A stretch of 44,491 bases of DNA from Bacteroidota bacterium (GCA_039821555.1 JBCBNX010000027.1:1-44491), one strand, 5' to 3'. Positions 1 through 9,113 are shown, counted from the stretch's first letter. Notes: a model not told the origin generated them from the letters alone. A program made the numbers and translations.

Positions 1-80
1 GGCGTGTCGCTTGGGTGGCATCGGCGTGGCTTGGAAAAGCGCCGAAGTTACCTCACATTTTCCAGACAGAGCCTAGCAGC

Positions 81-2339
81 ATGGATACAGCAGGACGACA
101 GGGAGGTCCCACCGTGGCGGCGCGTCTGGTGGCAGAGACGAAGGCCGCGCTGGCAAGGGTGGCTAACACCGACATCTACACGTTGGACGAGGCCGCGGCG
201 AACCGCGAGGCAGACCTCCTACGGCCGCTAATCCGTGGACATGCCACCCGCTACTACCGCGATGACGCCCCGCTCATCGCCGACGCCGAGTACGACCGCC
301 TCTTCCATGCACTCAAAGGCATCGAGGCGCGCTTTCCCACGCTTGTCACGCCCGACTCGCCCACCCACCGGGTCGGCGGCGACCCGCTCGACCGGTTCGA
401 GAAGGTGCGCCACCCGGAAGCTTTGCTCTCGCTCGGCAATGCCTTCGACGGTGACGGACTGCGCGCCTGGTACGAGCGCATCCAACGCAAGCTGGCTGAC
501 GAGGACATCGGGACAAAAGACGAGCCGGCACAGCCTGCGCTCGTTGCCGAGTTGAAGATCGACGGGCTGGCGATGGCGCTGACCTACGAGCAAGGCGTGC
601 TCACGCTTGCAGCAACACGCGGCAACGGCACGGTCGGGGAAAACGTCACGGCGGGCGTTCGGACGGTCAGGGCGATCCCGTTGCGGCTTGCCTCGCCTTC
701 CTCCACATCCGCCGCTCCCCCCGGCGATCTCTTCGCCGCTTCGCCTGCGGCCCCACGCTCACCAGCGCGCATCGAGGTCCGAGGCGAGGTCTACATGGGC
801 ACGACAGACTTCGACGCGCTCAACGATCGCTTGGCTGCCGAGGGAGCCAAGACGTTCGCGAACCCGCGCAACGCCGCCGCCGGGAGCCTCCGCCAACTCG
901 ACCCAAACGTGACGGCGCAGCGGCCGCTGAGCTTCTTTGCCTACGGCCTCGGCCCGAGCGACTTCGGCGACGGATCGTCCCCATCTGGTCAGCAAGAGGC
1001 GCTCAACGTACTCCAGACGCTTGGCTTGCCCGTGAGCCCGGAGACGCGGCGGTTCGCCTCCATCGACGAGGTTGTCGCGTTCTGCGAGGCCTGGACGGCA
1101 CGCCGTGACGACCCGACCGCGCTCGACTACGAGATCGACGGCGTCGTCGTCAAGGTGGACGACTTCGCGCTGCAAGCCAAGCTGGGCAACGTGGCGAACG
1201 CGCCGCGCTGGGCCATCGCGTTCAAATTCCCCGCGCGTGAGGCCACGACTCGCCTGCTCGGCGTCGACCACAACGTCGGGCGGACCGGCGCGATTAAGCC
1301 GGTCGCCGACCTCGACCCCGTCGGTATCGGCGGGGTGACCGTCTCGAAGGCAACGCTCCACAACGCAGACTACCTCGCCGACCGCGACATCCGTATCTGG
1401 GACCTCGTTGTCGTCAAGCGCGCAGGCGACGTGATTCCGGCCGTCGTTGGCCCCGTCGTGGACGCACGGACCGGCGACGAAAAGGTGTACGAACCCCCGA
1501 CTATCTGCCCATCCTGCCGCCAGCCTATCGAGCGAGCAGATGGCGAGGCCGACACGTACTGCGTCAATGCCTCGTGCCCGGCGCAACTCAAGCGGCTGGT
1601 GCAGCACTACGCCCACCGCGGCGCGATGGACATCGTTGGGTTGGGCGAGAAGGTGGCCGTCCAACTCGTCGAAGAAGGGCTCGTTGGGCACCTGGACGAC
1701 CTATACCGGCTCGCGGAGCGCCAAGACGCATTGCTCGCGCTCGACGGCTACAAAGATAAAAAGGTCGAGAACCTCCTGGCGGGCATCGAGGCGTCGAAAG
1801 CACGACCGCTGCGGCGCCTCCTCTTCGGGCTCGGCATCCGGCACGTCGGCGAGACCGTCGCCGAGACACTCGTGGAGGAATACGCTTCCCTCGCTGATCT
1901 CGCCGCTGCCGATGTGGAGACGTTGACGGCCATTCCAGGCGTCGGCCCTGAGATTGCTGAGGCGGTCCGCGCGTGGTTCGATCACGCGCCGAATCAGCAG
2001 CTTGTCGATGCGCTCCGCAGTCTAGGCGTCAATACGGTTCGGCTACCCGAAGAGGAGCCGGTGGTTGCTTCCGAAGGCGGCGAAGGACCGCCGCTCGCGG
2101 GCAAGACGGTCGTGCTTACGGGCTCGCTCTCCGGCCGCACGCGCTCGGAGGCGAAGCAGCAACTCAAGGGCCTCGGCGCGAAGGTGACGAGCAGCGTCAC
2201 GACCAAGACGGACCTGCTGGTCGCCGGAGAGCGCGCAGGCTCGAAGCTCGACAAAGCACAAGCGCTTGGGATCCCGGTCCTCTCTGAGGCTGACCTCGAC
2301 GCGCTCCTGGACAGCGGGCGTGAAGGAGGAAGAGAATAG
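81..2339 (+). CDS. ligA: NAD-dependent DNA ligase LigA
   Basis: NAD+-dependent DNA ligase sealing nicks in replication and repair. With the ATG at 81 the protein is 752 residues, slightly longer than the usual ~670. The N-terminal NAD-binding helix region carries the DAEYDRLFHAL motif. The adenylation motif LKIDGLA places the nucleophile at Lys159. The OB-fold is followed by a four-cysteine zinc finger (CPSC...CVNASC, from about residue 476), helix-hairpin-helix repeats, and a C-terminal BRCT domain from about residue 674 (GKTVVLTGSLSGRTRSEA). The reading frame is open upstream to base 15, but the family N-terminus fits the ATG at 81. There is no Shine-Dalgarno sequence. A low-complexity Ser/Pro/Ala insertion around residues 205-230 lies inside the adenylation domain and is probably a surface loop. 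Identification is very secure; the exact start is less so. Confidence 0.97.
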   Translation: MDTAGRQGGPTVAARLVAETKAALARVANTDIYTLDEAAANREADLLRPLIRGHATRYYRDDAPLIADAEYDRLFHALKGIEARFPTLVTPDSPTHRVGGDPLDRFEKVRHPEALLSLGNAFDGDGLRAWYERIQRKLADEDIGTKDEPAQPALVAELKIDGLAMALTYEQGVLTLAATRGNGTVGENVTAGVRTVRAIPLRLASPSSTSAAPPGDLFAASPAAPRSPARIEVRGEVYMGTTDFDALNDRLAAEGAKTFANPRNAAAGSLRQLDPNVTAQRPLSFFAYGLGPSDFGDGSSPSGQQEALNVLQTLGLPVSPETRRFASIDEVVAFCEAWTARRDDPTALDYEIDGVVVKVDDFALQAKLGNVANAPRWAIAFKFPAREATTRLLGVDHNVGRTGAIKPVADLDPVGIGGVTVSKATLHNADYLADRDIRIWDLVVVKRAGDVIPAVVGPVVDARTGDEKVYEPPTICPSCRQPIERADGEADTYCVNASCPAQLKRLVQHYAHRGAMDIVGLGEKVAVQLVEEGLVGHLDDLYRLAERQDALLALDGYKDKKVENLLAGIEASKARPLRRLLFGLGIRHVGETVAETLVEEYASLADLAAADVETLTAIPGVGPEIAEAVRAWFDHAPNQQLVDALRSLGVNTVRLPEEEPVVASEGGEGPPLAGKTVVLTGSLSGRTRSEAKQQLKGLGAKVTSSVTTKTDLLVAGERAGSKLDKAQALGIPVLSEADLDALLDSGREGGRE

Positions 2340-2410
2340 CGTGAAGAGCAAAGGGGCGAGGCCGGGACGCGGGTGAACTAGCTTGACGGCGGACGTGGGA
2401 CGCGCATCTT

Positions 2411-2481
2411 TCACCGCCTCACCGCCTCACCGCCTCACCGCCTCACCGCCTCACCGCCTCACCGCCTCACCGCCTCACCGC
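2411..2481 (+). repeat. Octamer tandem repeat (TCACCGCC), 8 full copies plus 7 of 8 bases
   Basis: Eight perfect copies of TCACCGCC run from 2411 to 2474, followed by a ninth matching 7 of 8 bases that ends one base before the glycosyltransferase ATG at 2482. The unit is not a multiple of three. Three units read as the octapeptide LTASPPHR in the frame of the downstream gene, which is open from a TTG at 2383. A gain or loss of one unit would put that upstream start out of frame but leave the ATG at 2482 intact. Confidence 0.95.
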
Positions 2482-3798
2482 ATGCGCCGCCTGCTGGTCG
2501 TAGCCTACTACTTCCCGCCCTCGGGTGGGCCGGGCGTCCAGCGGGTGCTCAAGTTTGTGAAGTACCTCCCGGCGCTCGGCTGGCAGCCCACGGTGCTCAC
2601 CGTCGATGCTGGGGCCTATCCGAGCCACGACCCGACGCTGTCGAGCGACATTCCGGCGGGCATCCGTGTCTACCGTACTGCCGCCCTCGACCCGTTCGGC
2701 ATTTACGCGAGGGCTACGGGGAAGTCGAAGTCTGACGCCGTGACGGTGGGTGCTGTGGAGCAGACTCCATCGCTTGTCGAGCGGACGGCGCGGTTCGTCC
2801 GGGCCAACGTGTTCGTGCCCGACGCACGCGTTGGCTGGGTGCCGTTTGCCGTGCGTGCCGGGAAGCGCGTCATCAAGGAAGCACAGGAGGCAGGGCGTCT
2901 CATCGATGCTGTGCTCACGTCGGGGCCGCCGCACTCGGCCCACCTCATCGGCCGCGCGCTACACCGGAAGTTTGGTACCCCTTGGGTGGCGGATTTCCGC
3001 GACCCGTGGGCCCGCCACGCCTTGGCTGAGGTGTTGCCGATGACAGGCTTGGCAAACTCCCTCGACCGCCGCATCGAGCAGAGCATCCTCAGCGAGGCGA
3101 GCCGGCTCCTCACAGTCAGCCCCTCGTGGCGGCAGCACCTCGCAGAGCAAGCCGGGCGCTCCGAGAGTGACGTCGCCCTGGTCCACAACGGTTTCGACGC
3201 CGACGACTTCGCGCACGCCGCGCCCATCTCATTGCCGGACACGTTTACGCTCACGCACGTCGGTAGCCTCTACGAGACGCGCGACCCGGTGGCGCTCTGG
3301 GACGCGCTCGCAGACCTGCGTGCTCAAGGCGCCACTCCGCATCTGCGGATCCGACTCCTGGGGAGTGTGGCCGACGCGGTGCGCAGGAGCCTCGCCGCCC
3401 GAGGTCTTGACCGTATCACTGACATCGAGCCGTATGCGCCGCACGACGCGGCCATTGCCGCGATGAGGGCCGCGACGCTGCTGCTGCTCTCCATCGAACC
3501 GTTCCTGCTCGACCAGGGCATGATCACCGGGAAGCTCTACGAGTACTTGGCCGCCGGGCGTCCTGTGGCCGCACTCGGTCCGGTCGGCGGCGATGCTGAG
3601 GCCATGCTGCAAGAGACGAAGGGCGGTACGCTCTTGGATCGGTCAGACCGAGAGGGGCTCGCTGCGCTGGTCCGTCGCCACTACGCGGCATGGGCGGGCG
3701 GCGCTCCTGTAGATGGTGCTCACCGGAGCGCTGTAACTCCGTACTCTCGCCAGGCGCAGTCGCAACGTCTCGCGCGAGTCCTCCGTTCGCTGTGCTGA
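2482..3798 (+). CDS. Glycosyltransferase (GT4/GT-B fold)
   Basis: Predicted GT-B glycosyltransferase of 438 residues, likely adding a sugar to a cell-surface glycan from a nucleotide-sugar donor. The N-terminus FPPSGGPGVQRVLKF matches the acceptor-side Rossmann domain of GT4 enzymes. The C-terminal donor-binding half contains THVGSLYETRDP and GKLYEYLAAGRPV, the usual nucleotide-sugar-binding Glu region. The start is set at the ATG at 2482. A longer reading from a TTG at 2383 would only translate the octamer repeat as an LTASPPHR extension absent from the family fold. It is first in a run with a methyltransferase-like gene, a second glycosyltransferase and a flippase. The donor and acceptor cannot be told from sequence. 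Confidence 0.88.
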   Translation: MRRLLVVAYYFPPSGGPGVQRVLKFVKYLPALGWQPTVLTVDAGAYPSHDPTLSSDIPAGIRVYRTAALDPFGIYARATGKSKSDAVTVGAVEQTPSLVERTARFVRANVFVPDARVGWVPFAVRAGKRVIKEAQEAGRLIDAVLTSGPPHSAHLIGRALHRKFGTPWVADFRDPWARHALAEVLPMTGLANSLDRRIEQSILSEASRLLTVSPSWRQHLAEQAGRSESDVALVHNGFDADDFAHAAPISLPDTFTLTHVGSLYETRDPVALWDALADLRAQGATPHLRIRLLGSVADAVRRSLAARGLDRITDIEPYAPHDAAIAAMRAATLLLLSIEPFLLDQGMITGKLYEYLAAGRPVAALGPVGGDAEAMLQETKGGTLLDRSDREGLAALVRRHYAAWAGGAPVDGAHRSAVTPYSRQAQSQRLARVLRSLC

Positions 3799-3814
3799 GA
3801 CACGCCCCTTTGCC

Positions 3815-4402
3815 ATGTCATCGCCCGAAAGCTCCGCCCGTTCTGCGCTGACGCCGTCGTTGCGCCGTCGTTTTGCTCGCACCGAAGCCTTTCTCAGCAC
3901 CTCGCTCCCTGCCCCGGCGCGCCTGCTCGACCTCGGCCCGCCCAACACGCTCGGCGAGCGGTTGAAGAAGCGGGGCTACGAAGTCGCGTTCACAGGGACC
4001 GCGGACCTGGATGAGCACCCCGAGGCGGCGGTAGCGCAGGTCGCAGGCGCCGACGCCGATGCCGTCACGGCGTTCGAGATCCTCGAACACCTCGTCAACC
4101 CGCTCGGCGTGCTCCGGGCGATCCGGGCACCGCGTCTCTTCGTCACCGTCCCTATGCGGCTGTGGTTCTCGTCGGCCTATCGCAATCCACGCGACCCGTG
4201 GGACCGGCATTACCATGAGTTCGAGGACTGGCAGTTTGACTGGCTCTTGGAGAAGGCGGGGTGGGAGGTCGTGCGTCGGGAGCGCTGGACCAACCCACCT
4301 CCTCGATGGACGGTCGGCGTGCGCCCGTTGCTGCGCCGCGTGACGCCGCGCTGGTACGTCGTTGAAGCTCGCCGCGCCGAAGTCGAGGACGGCTCGGCGT
4401 AG
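3815..4402 (+). CDS. SAM-dependent methyltransferase-like protein
   Basis: A 195-residue protein resembling class I methyltransferases of glycan clusters. The segment ARLLDLGPPNTLGERL occupies the place of SAM motif I but lacks the usual GxGxG glycine pattern. The later AFEILEHLVNP matches the conserved EHL.NP motif, and a His/Trp-rich stretch (RHYHEFEDWQFDWLLEKAGW) is typical of the C-terminal half. The gene starts 16 bases after the first glycosyltransferase ends and stops 37 bases before the second begins, so it is probably cotranscribed and may modify a sugar or lipid intermediate. The weak motif I leaves open a degenerate, non-catalytic role. Confidence 0.72.
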   Translation: MSSPESSARSALTPSLRRRFARTEAFLSTSLPAPARLLDLGPPNTLGERLKKRGYEVAFTGTADLDEHPEAAVAQVAGADADAVTAFEILEHLVNPLGVLRAIRAPRLFVTVPMRLWFSSAYRNPRDPWDRHYHEFEDWQFDWLLEKAGWEVVRRERWTNPPPRWTVGVRPLLRRVTPRWYVVEARRAEVEDGSA

Positions 4403-4439
4403 CTTTCTGACTATCGTTCCAGCCACGCTTCAGGCTCGT

Positions 4440-5612
4440 ATGCCTCACCGACCCGTCATCGTCCACCTCGCTACGGCGCACAAGGCCAGTGATCCGCGCA
4501 TCTTCCAGAAAGAATGCCGCACGCTTGCCCAGGCTGGCTACGACGTTCGCTACGTGGTGCCGCACACGCATGACGGGGTGGTAGATGGCGTGCAAGTGCT
4601 CGCGGTCGAGCCGCCGCGCTCGGGCAAGGAGCGCATGACCGTGACGACGTGGGCGGTCTTTCGCCGCGCGCTTGCGCAGCCGAAGGACGCCGTCTTCCAC
4701 TTCCACGACGCCGACCTGCTGGTCCCCGCGCTCGCGCTCAAGGCACTCGGCCGCCGTGTGGTCTATGACCTTCATGAGGACGTGCCTCGCCAGGCGCAGT
4801 ACTTTCACTGGGTGCCAAAGCGGCTTAGGCCGCTCGTGGGTGCGGCCTATGGCAGCCTCGAAGTTCTGGGCGCAAACGTGTTCGACGGGCTGATCGTCGC
4901 CGAGCCGGTGATCGCCCGACGGTTTGCAGCGTATCGGCCCACGCTCGTCCACAACTTTCCGCTTCGCGACGAACTGATTCCAGCAGCGCCGACGCCGTTC
5001 TCCGAGCGGCCGCCGCACGTGGCCTATGTCGGCACGATTACAGAAGTGCGTGGCATCAGAGAGGTGATTAGCGCCATGGGCCGACTTCCGCAAGGGGGCG
5101 GCGCACGACTTCAACTCGGCGGCAGCTTCCATCCGGCTTCGCTAAAGGGCGAGCTCGAGCGCGATCCTGGCTGGGCGAGGACGGACTACCTAGGCTATCT
5201 CAGCCGCCCGGCCGTCGCCCGGGTGTTCGATCAGGTTCGGGTCGGCGTGGTGACGTTCCATCCGGTCGAGCGCTACCTCGGCAACTACCCAACGAAGCTC
5301 TTCGAGTATATGGCGGCAGGGATCCCTGTGGTCTGTTCGAGCTTTGCGCAACTCAGGCCGTTTGTCGAAGGCGCTGGCTGCGGACTGCTCGTCGACCCGC
5401 TCAACCCCGACAGCATTGCCTGGGCGATTCAGTGGTTGCTAGACCACCCCGCCGAGGCGGAAGCGATGGGTCAGCGGGGCCAGGCGGCCGTCCGCGAGCG
5501 GTACCACTGGGCACCAGAAGGTGCTGCGTTGGTGAATTTCTACGACCGCCTCGTTGGGAGCCCGCCTGCCATTGATGTGGCGACGCGCTCTCGCTACGAG
5601 GTGCAGGCGTGA
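4440..5612 (+). CDS. Glycosyltransferase (GT4 family)
   Basis: A 390-residue GT-B glycosyltransferase. The N-terminus VHLATAHKASDPRIFQKE and the stretch FHFHDADLLVPALALK are typical of GT4 enzymes. The C-terminal half has YVGTITEVRGI, NYPTKLFEYMAAGIPVV with the donor-binding Glu, and GCGLLVDPLNPDSIA. The frame is open from 4362, but the ATG at 4440 gives the conserved N-terminus and does not overlap the methyltransferase-like gene. Its stop overlaps the GTG start of the flippase gene by four bases (GTGA), indicating translational coupling. The role is most likely elongation of the exported glycan; the sugar is unknown. Confidence 0.9.
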   Translation: MPHRPVIVHLATAHKASDPRIFQKECRTLAQAGYDVRYVVPHTHDGVVDGVQVLAVEPPRSGKERMTVTTWAVFRRALAQPKDAVFHFHDADLLVPALALKALGRRVVYDLHEDVPRQAQYFHWVPKRLRPLVGAAYGSLEVLGANVFDGLIVAEPVIARRFAAYRPTLVHNFPLRDELIPAAPTPFSERPPHVAYVGTITEVRGIREVISAMGRLPQGGGARLQLGGSFHPASLKGELERDPGWARTDYLGYLSRPAVARVFDQVRVGVVTFHPVERYLGNYPTKLFEYMAAGIPVVCSSFAQLRPFVEGAGCGLLVDPLNPDSIAWAIQWLLDHPAEAEAMGQRGQAAVRERYHWAPEGAALVNFYDRLVGSPPAIDVATRSRYEVQA

Positions 5613-7093
5613 GCGCCGACGCTAGTCAACGCTCGCTCTTCCGACGGCTTTTGGGGCAGGGGGGGCTCTACGCACTGAGTAACCTGGGCGTCAAGGCAGC
5701 AGGGTTGCTGCTGCTCGGCTTCTACCTCGACCCAGATCTACTCACAGCGGCGGAATACGGCTACCTCGTCCTTCTCGAAACGACGGCGCAGGTGCTGGTG
5801 ATTGTCGCAGGGCTCGGTATCGGGTCGGGCCTGCTGAAGCTCGCTACCGATCAGTCGTACGCCAACCGGCGGGACGCCTTGCTGACGACGGCATTGGCAG
5901 CCTCGTCGCTGTGCGGGGTAGGTGCCGTGGTGCTTGTTGGAGCGGCTGCGCGCCCACTTGCGGGTTTTCTCCTCGACGACGCGGAGGCCACCCTGGCCGT
6001 CTGGCTGATGGGCGCCTATGCAGGGCTCAAGGTGGTGGCGGCCGTGCCCTATGTGGTCCTGCGCGTGCGGGAGCGGGCTGGGTTGTTCGCCCTGGCCGCA
6101 CTCACCGAGATCGGCTTGCTCCTGGGCGGCGTGGTCTACTTCCTCGCCGTCCGGGACTCCGGGCTCGTGGGCGTGATGCAGGGCTTCGTGCTCGCCGCCA
6201 CAGGAGCCGTACTGTTGCTGGGGGGTGGGCTGTTGAGAACCCTGCGCTGGGAGTGGGACTCCCGGCTCGTGCGCCCGCTCCTGAAGCTCGGCGTTCCACT
6301 CGCGTTCGCGGCCGTCGCCAGCATCGCGCTCAACGCGGGCGATCGCTACATGTTGAAGGCCTTTGCTGATGCGGAGGTCGTTGCCGTCTACGGGCTGGCT
6401 GCGAAGTTCGGGGGCGTCATCAACATGCTTTTCGTGCAGAGCTTCAACCTGGCTTTCTCCGTGCTTGGGCTCAAAGCCATCGCGGCAGAGGGCCGAAGAG
6501 CACCGCTGCCGTTCCACCAGCGCATCGCTCGCCTCTACACCGTGGTCACAGGATGGGGCGTGCTCGGACTCGCTCTGTTTACGCTTGACGTGACGGCTTG
6601 GCTCTCGCCCAACCCGCTCTACCTTCAGGCTGATCTGCTCGTGCTGCCCATTGCCCTCGGTTTTCTAGTCTACGGGCTCTACTTCGTCGGAATGAACGTG
6701 CTCTACGCCCACCAGGCCACGGGCACCATCGCAGGCGCCGTGGCTGGGGCGGCGGCGCTGAACCTAGCGCTCAACGCCGTGGCGATCCCGACGCTCGGCG
6801 GGCTAGGCGCGGCGCTGACCTCGTTCATAGCCTACGCCGTCCTGGCAGCCGTGACGCTCGTGCGCGCAGCCCAAGTCGGTGGGCTGGAGGTATCCTGGCG
6901 TTCGCTCGTCGTTGTAGTGCTCGTCGTCGTGGGGCTCTGGTGGATAGCCCAGGCAACGGTCGACTGGGAACCGCTTGAGCGGATCAGCGCTCGGCTAGCC
7001 CTGCTTGCAAGCTATCCGCTTCTCATTCTCGTGCTGGGCGTCTACACGCGGGAAGAACTGCAGACGCTGAGAGCCCGGCTCACGCGACGCTGA
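5609..7093 (+). CDS. Polysaccharide/oligosaccharide flippase (Wzx/MATE-like)
   Basis: A 494-residue multi-spanning membrane protein with the layout of the polysaccharide transporter (Wzx/RfbX, MOP superfamily). It begins FRRLLGQGGLYALSNLGVKAAGLLLLGFYL, has about a dozen or more hydrophobic spans, and contains the mid-protein NAGDRYMLKAFADAEVVAVYGLAAKF segment seen in these flippases. It would move lipid-linked glycan units across the inner membrane. The start is a GTG inside the preceding glycosyltransferase stop (four-base overlap). The context with two glycosyltransferases supports the assignment. The 3' end including the stop is partly duplicated just downstream (see the 23-bp-period repeat at 7079). 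Confidence 0.88.
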   Translation: MSADASQRSLFRRLLGQGGLYALSNLGVKAAGLLLLGFYLDPDLLTAAEYGYLVLLETTAQVLVIVAGLGIGSGLLKLATDQSYANRRDALLTTALAASSLCGVGAVVLVGAAARPLAGFLLDDAEATLAVWLMGAYAGLKVVAAVPYVVLRVRERAGLFALAALTEIGLLLGGVVYFLAVRDSGLVGVMQGFVLAATGAVLLLGGGLLRTLRWEWDSRLVRPLLKLGVPLAFAAVASIALNAGDRYMLKAFADAEVVAVYGLAAKFGGVINMLFVQSFNLAFSVLGLKAIAAEGRRAPLPFHQRIARLYTVVTGWGVLGLALFTLDVTAWLSPNPLYLQADLLVLPIALGFLVYGLYFVGMNVLYAHQATGTIAGAVAGAAALNLALNAVAIPTLGGLGAALTSFIAYAVLAAVTLVRAAQVGGLEVSWRSLVVVVLVVVGLWWIAQATVDWEPLERISARLALLASYPLLILVLGVYTREELQTLRARLTRR

Positions 7094-7120
7094 GAGTCTG
7101 ACTCACGCAACGCTGACGAG
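7079..7120 (+). repeat. Imperfect 23-bp-period duplication of the flippase 3' end
   Basis: The segment CTCACGCGACGCTGA at 7079-7093 recurs with one mismatch at 7102-7116, a spacing of 23 bases. Copy 1 carries the flippase stop codon; copy 2 lies in the short gap before the next gene. Similarity fades after the 15-base core. The same 23-bp period is seen at 17722, also over a stop codon. Confidence 0.6.
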
Positions 7121-7122
7121 GG

Positions 7123-8178
7123 ATGACGAATGGGAGCGAGCAGGACAGCGTACCTTTCACGGTCCGACTCGTCCCACCGCTGATGGCCTCCAACGACTAT
7201 TTCATTCGGCTGCGCGATCTTCTCGCGAGCGTGCTACCGCGCGAGGCGGAACGGCCCGACGCCCGTCGCCGTGCCTTCGCGATGCTGTTTTCACTTGTGG
7301 TGGCGACGGTGCTTTGGTTTAGTGTCAGCATGGACGAGTCGTACAACCTCGGCGTAGACCTGGCTATCGAGGTGCGCCGTTTGCCCGACGGTCAGGCCCT
7401 GCGCTCGCCTCCTCGCTCGCCCGTACGCGTGACCGTGCAGGGGCGCGGCTGGGACTTGCTGGCGCTGAGCCGCAACCCCCCGGTCCTGACCGTCGATGCC
7501 GAGGAAGACCGCATCAACCTGCTGAGCGCGGCCAGCGAGATGGGACGGTTGCCCACGGGTGTGCAGGTCCAGAGTATCGTACCCACGGTGCTACCCCTCG
7601 ACCTCGACGAGGAAGTGGAGAAGCGCGTCCCTGTGCAACTACGTGGGGCTCTCGAACTGGATGCTGACCACGAGTATCTCGAGTCGCCGAACTTGCAGCC
7701 CGACTCGGTGCGGGTGGTCGGTGCGCGCACCATCCTGCGTGACTTGGTGGCGTGGCCGACCGTCCCCGTGGACATGGACGATCTCGACGCGTCGTTCGAA
7801 ATCCAGGTTGCCCTTGAAGACACGCTAGCCGCGCTGGTCGAAATAGATCGCACTCAGACGAGGCTGGCGGTGCGGGTGGACCGCTTCACACAGGCGACGC
7901 GCGAACTCGTGGTGCAGGTGGTCGGCGTGCCGCCTGGTGTGCAGGCTGTCCGTTTGCTCCCCAGCCGCGTGACTGCAACCTATCGGGTGCCTGTGAACGA
8001 CGCGCTCTTTGCTCAAGCACAGACCACGGACGACTTCTTCGCGTTCGTCCCCTACGCCAACATTGCTCGCGACACGACCGGGACGGTCAGTCCTTTTCCG
8101 CAGCTCCCGGCAGACCTCCCGATCCGAGATGTGTCGCTGGAGCCGTCGCGTCTGCGTTACTACACGGTTGTCGAGTAG
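7123..8178 (+). CDS. YbbR-like (CdaR-type) domain protein
   Basis: A 351-residue protein with one N-terminal membrane span (around residues 48-66, AFAMLFSLVVATVLWFSV) followed by an extracytoplasmic region of repeated beta-rich modules. Features such as PVRVTVQGRGWDLL and PDSVRVVGARTILRDL match YbbR repeats. In Firmicutes the YbbR protein CdaR regulates the diadenylate cyclase CdaA; in Bacteroidota such proteins are common but no cyclase lies in this window. The chosen ATG at 7123 follows GAGGG directly. A second in-frame ATG at 7183 (MASNDYFIRL) is a plausible alternative that still keeps the membrane span. Its precise function is unknown. Confidence 0.78.
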   Translation: MTNGSEQDSVPFTVRLVPPLMASNDYFIRLRDLLASVLPREAERPDARRRAFAMLFSLVVATVLWFSVSMDESYNLGVDLAIEVRRLPDGQALRSPPRSPVRVTVQGRGWDLLALSRNPPVLTVDAEEDRINLLSAASEMGRLPTGVQVQSIVPTVLPLDLDEEVEKRVPVQLRGALELDADHEYLESPNLQPDSVRVVGARTILRDLVAWPTVPVDMDDLDASFEIQVALEDTLAALVEIDRTQTRLAVRVDRFTQATRELVVQVVGVPPGVQAVRLLPSRVTATYRVPVNDALFAQAQTTDDFFAFVPYANIARDTTGTVSPFPQLPADLPIRDVSLEPSRLRYYTVVE

Positions 8179-8184
8179 GATTGC

Positions 8185-9054
8185 ATGCTCTTTCTCGCGC
8201 TCGCCGTTGCGTGCAGTCTCTCCATCGCGACCATTTTCAAGCTAGCGGCGCGTCACGACCTCGATCGCCTGAGCTTGCTCACGGTGAACTACGGCGTTGG
8301 GGCTGTCGTGGCGCTGGTGCTCATCTTGACGGACCCCGCCACGCGAACCAGCGGCTTCGACATGGACGCTGGGCTGCTGGCCCTTGGCATTGGTACGGGC
8401 GCGCTCTTCATTGCAGGCTTCTTGGTGTATGCGCTTGCAGTGCGCGACGCTGGGATGGCACTCGCGTCGGCCGTGATGAGGTTGGCCGTCGTGCTCCCTT
8501 TCCTAGCCTCCTGGCTCGTGTGGGGCGAAGTGCCGACGTGGGGGCAATGGCTTGGGCTTGCTGTGGCGGGTGTGGCCTTCGCGTTGCTAGCACGCCCTGC
8601 GCAGGCGACCGTGGGGGAAACATCCGCCTCGCGCTGGCGGCAGGCGCGGATCCTGGGGCTGCTCTTCGTGGCCGGAGGGCTCGGGGACGTGGCGATGAAG
8701 ACCTACAGCGAGGGCTACGGTGCCACGCACAACAGCGCCCTCTTCGGCCTCCTCCTGTTCGTCGCCGCGTGCGGTGTCGGACTTGTGCTGATGGTGGTGC
8801 GCACGTGGCAGCGCCCGACAGCGGCCGAGGTGAAATGGGGCGTGGTGCTGGGGGTCGTCAACTACGGATCCGTCGCCTTCATCATTGCGGCGCTTAGCGC
8901 TTTGCCAGGCACGCTCGTCTTTCCATTCAACAACATCGCCATTGTCTTTGGCGCGGCCGTGCTGGGTGTCTTGGTATGGCGCGAGCAATTGGGGCGGGCC
9001 AACCGCATCGGCCTTGTTTTTGCAGCACTGGCGCTGGTGCTTCTCACCATCTAG
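8185..9054 (+). CDS. EamA/DMT-superfamily permease
   Basis: A 289-residue, strongly hydrophobic protein with about ten predicted spans arranged as two similar halves, the drug/metabolite transporter (EamA) plan. Segments such as ALASAVMRLAVVLPFLASWLVWGE and LVFPFNNIAIVFGAAVLGVLVWRE are the paired motifs ending in an acidic residue typical of EamA repeats. The gene lies six bases after the YbbR gene with an AGGA five bases before its ATG, one of the few Shine-Dalgarno-like sites here. The substrate cannot be predicted. It probably shares the transcript of the glycan cluster but need not share its function. Confidence 0.82.
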   Translation: MLFLALAVACSLSIATIFKLAARHDLDRLSLLTVNYGVGAVVALVLILTDPATRTSGFDMDAGLLALGIGTGALFIAGFLVYALAVRDAGMALASAVMRLAVVLPFLASWLVWGEVPTWGQWLGLAVAGVAFALLARPAQATVGETSASRWRQARILGLLFVAGGLGDVAMKTYSEGYGATHNSALFGLLLFVAACGVGLVLMVVRTWQRPTAAEVKWGVVLGVVNYGSVAFIIAALSALPGTLVFPFNNIAIVFGAAVLGVLVWREQLGRANRIGLVFAALALVLLTI

Positions 9055-9113
9055 CAGGCACCAGTTGTCCGTCCCGGCGCGTTCTTGCGCGACCTGCATT
9101 GTCTGCCTCCTCC

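Noticed and set aside
15..80. A 22-residue N-terminal extension of LigA from base 15
   Set aside because: The extension has no family counterpart; the ATG at 81 gives an N-terminus compatible with known ligases.
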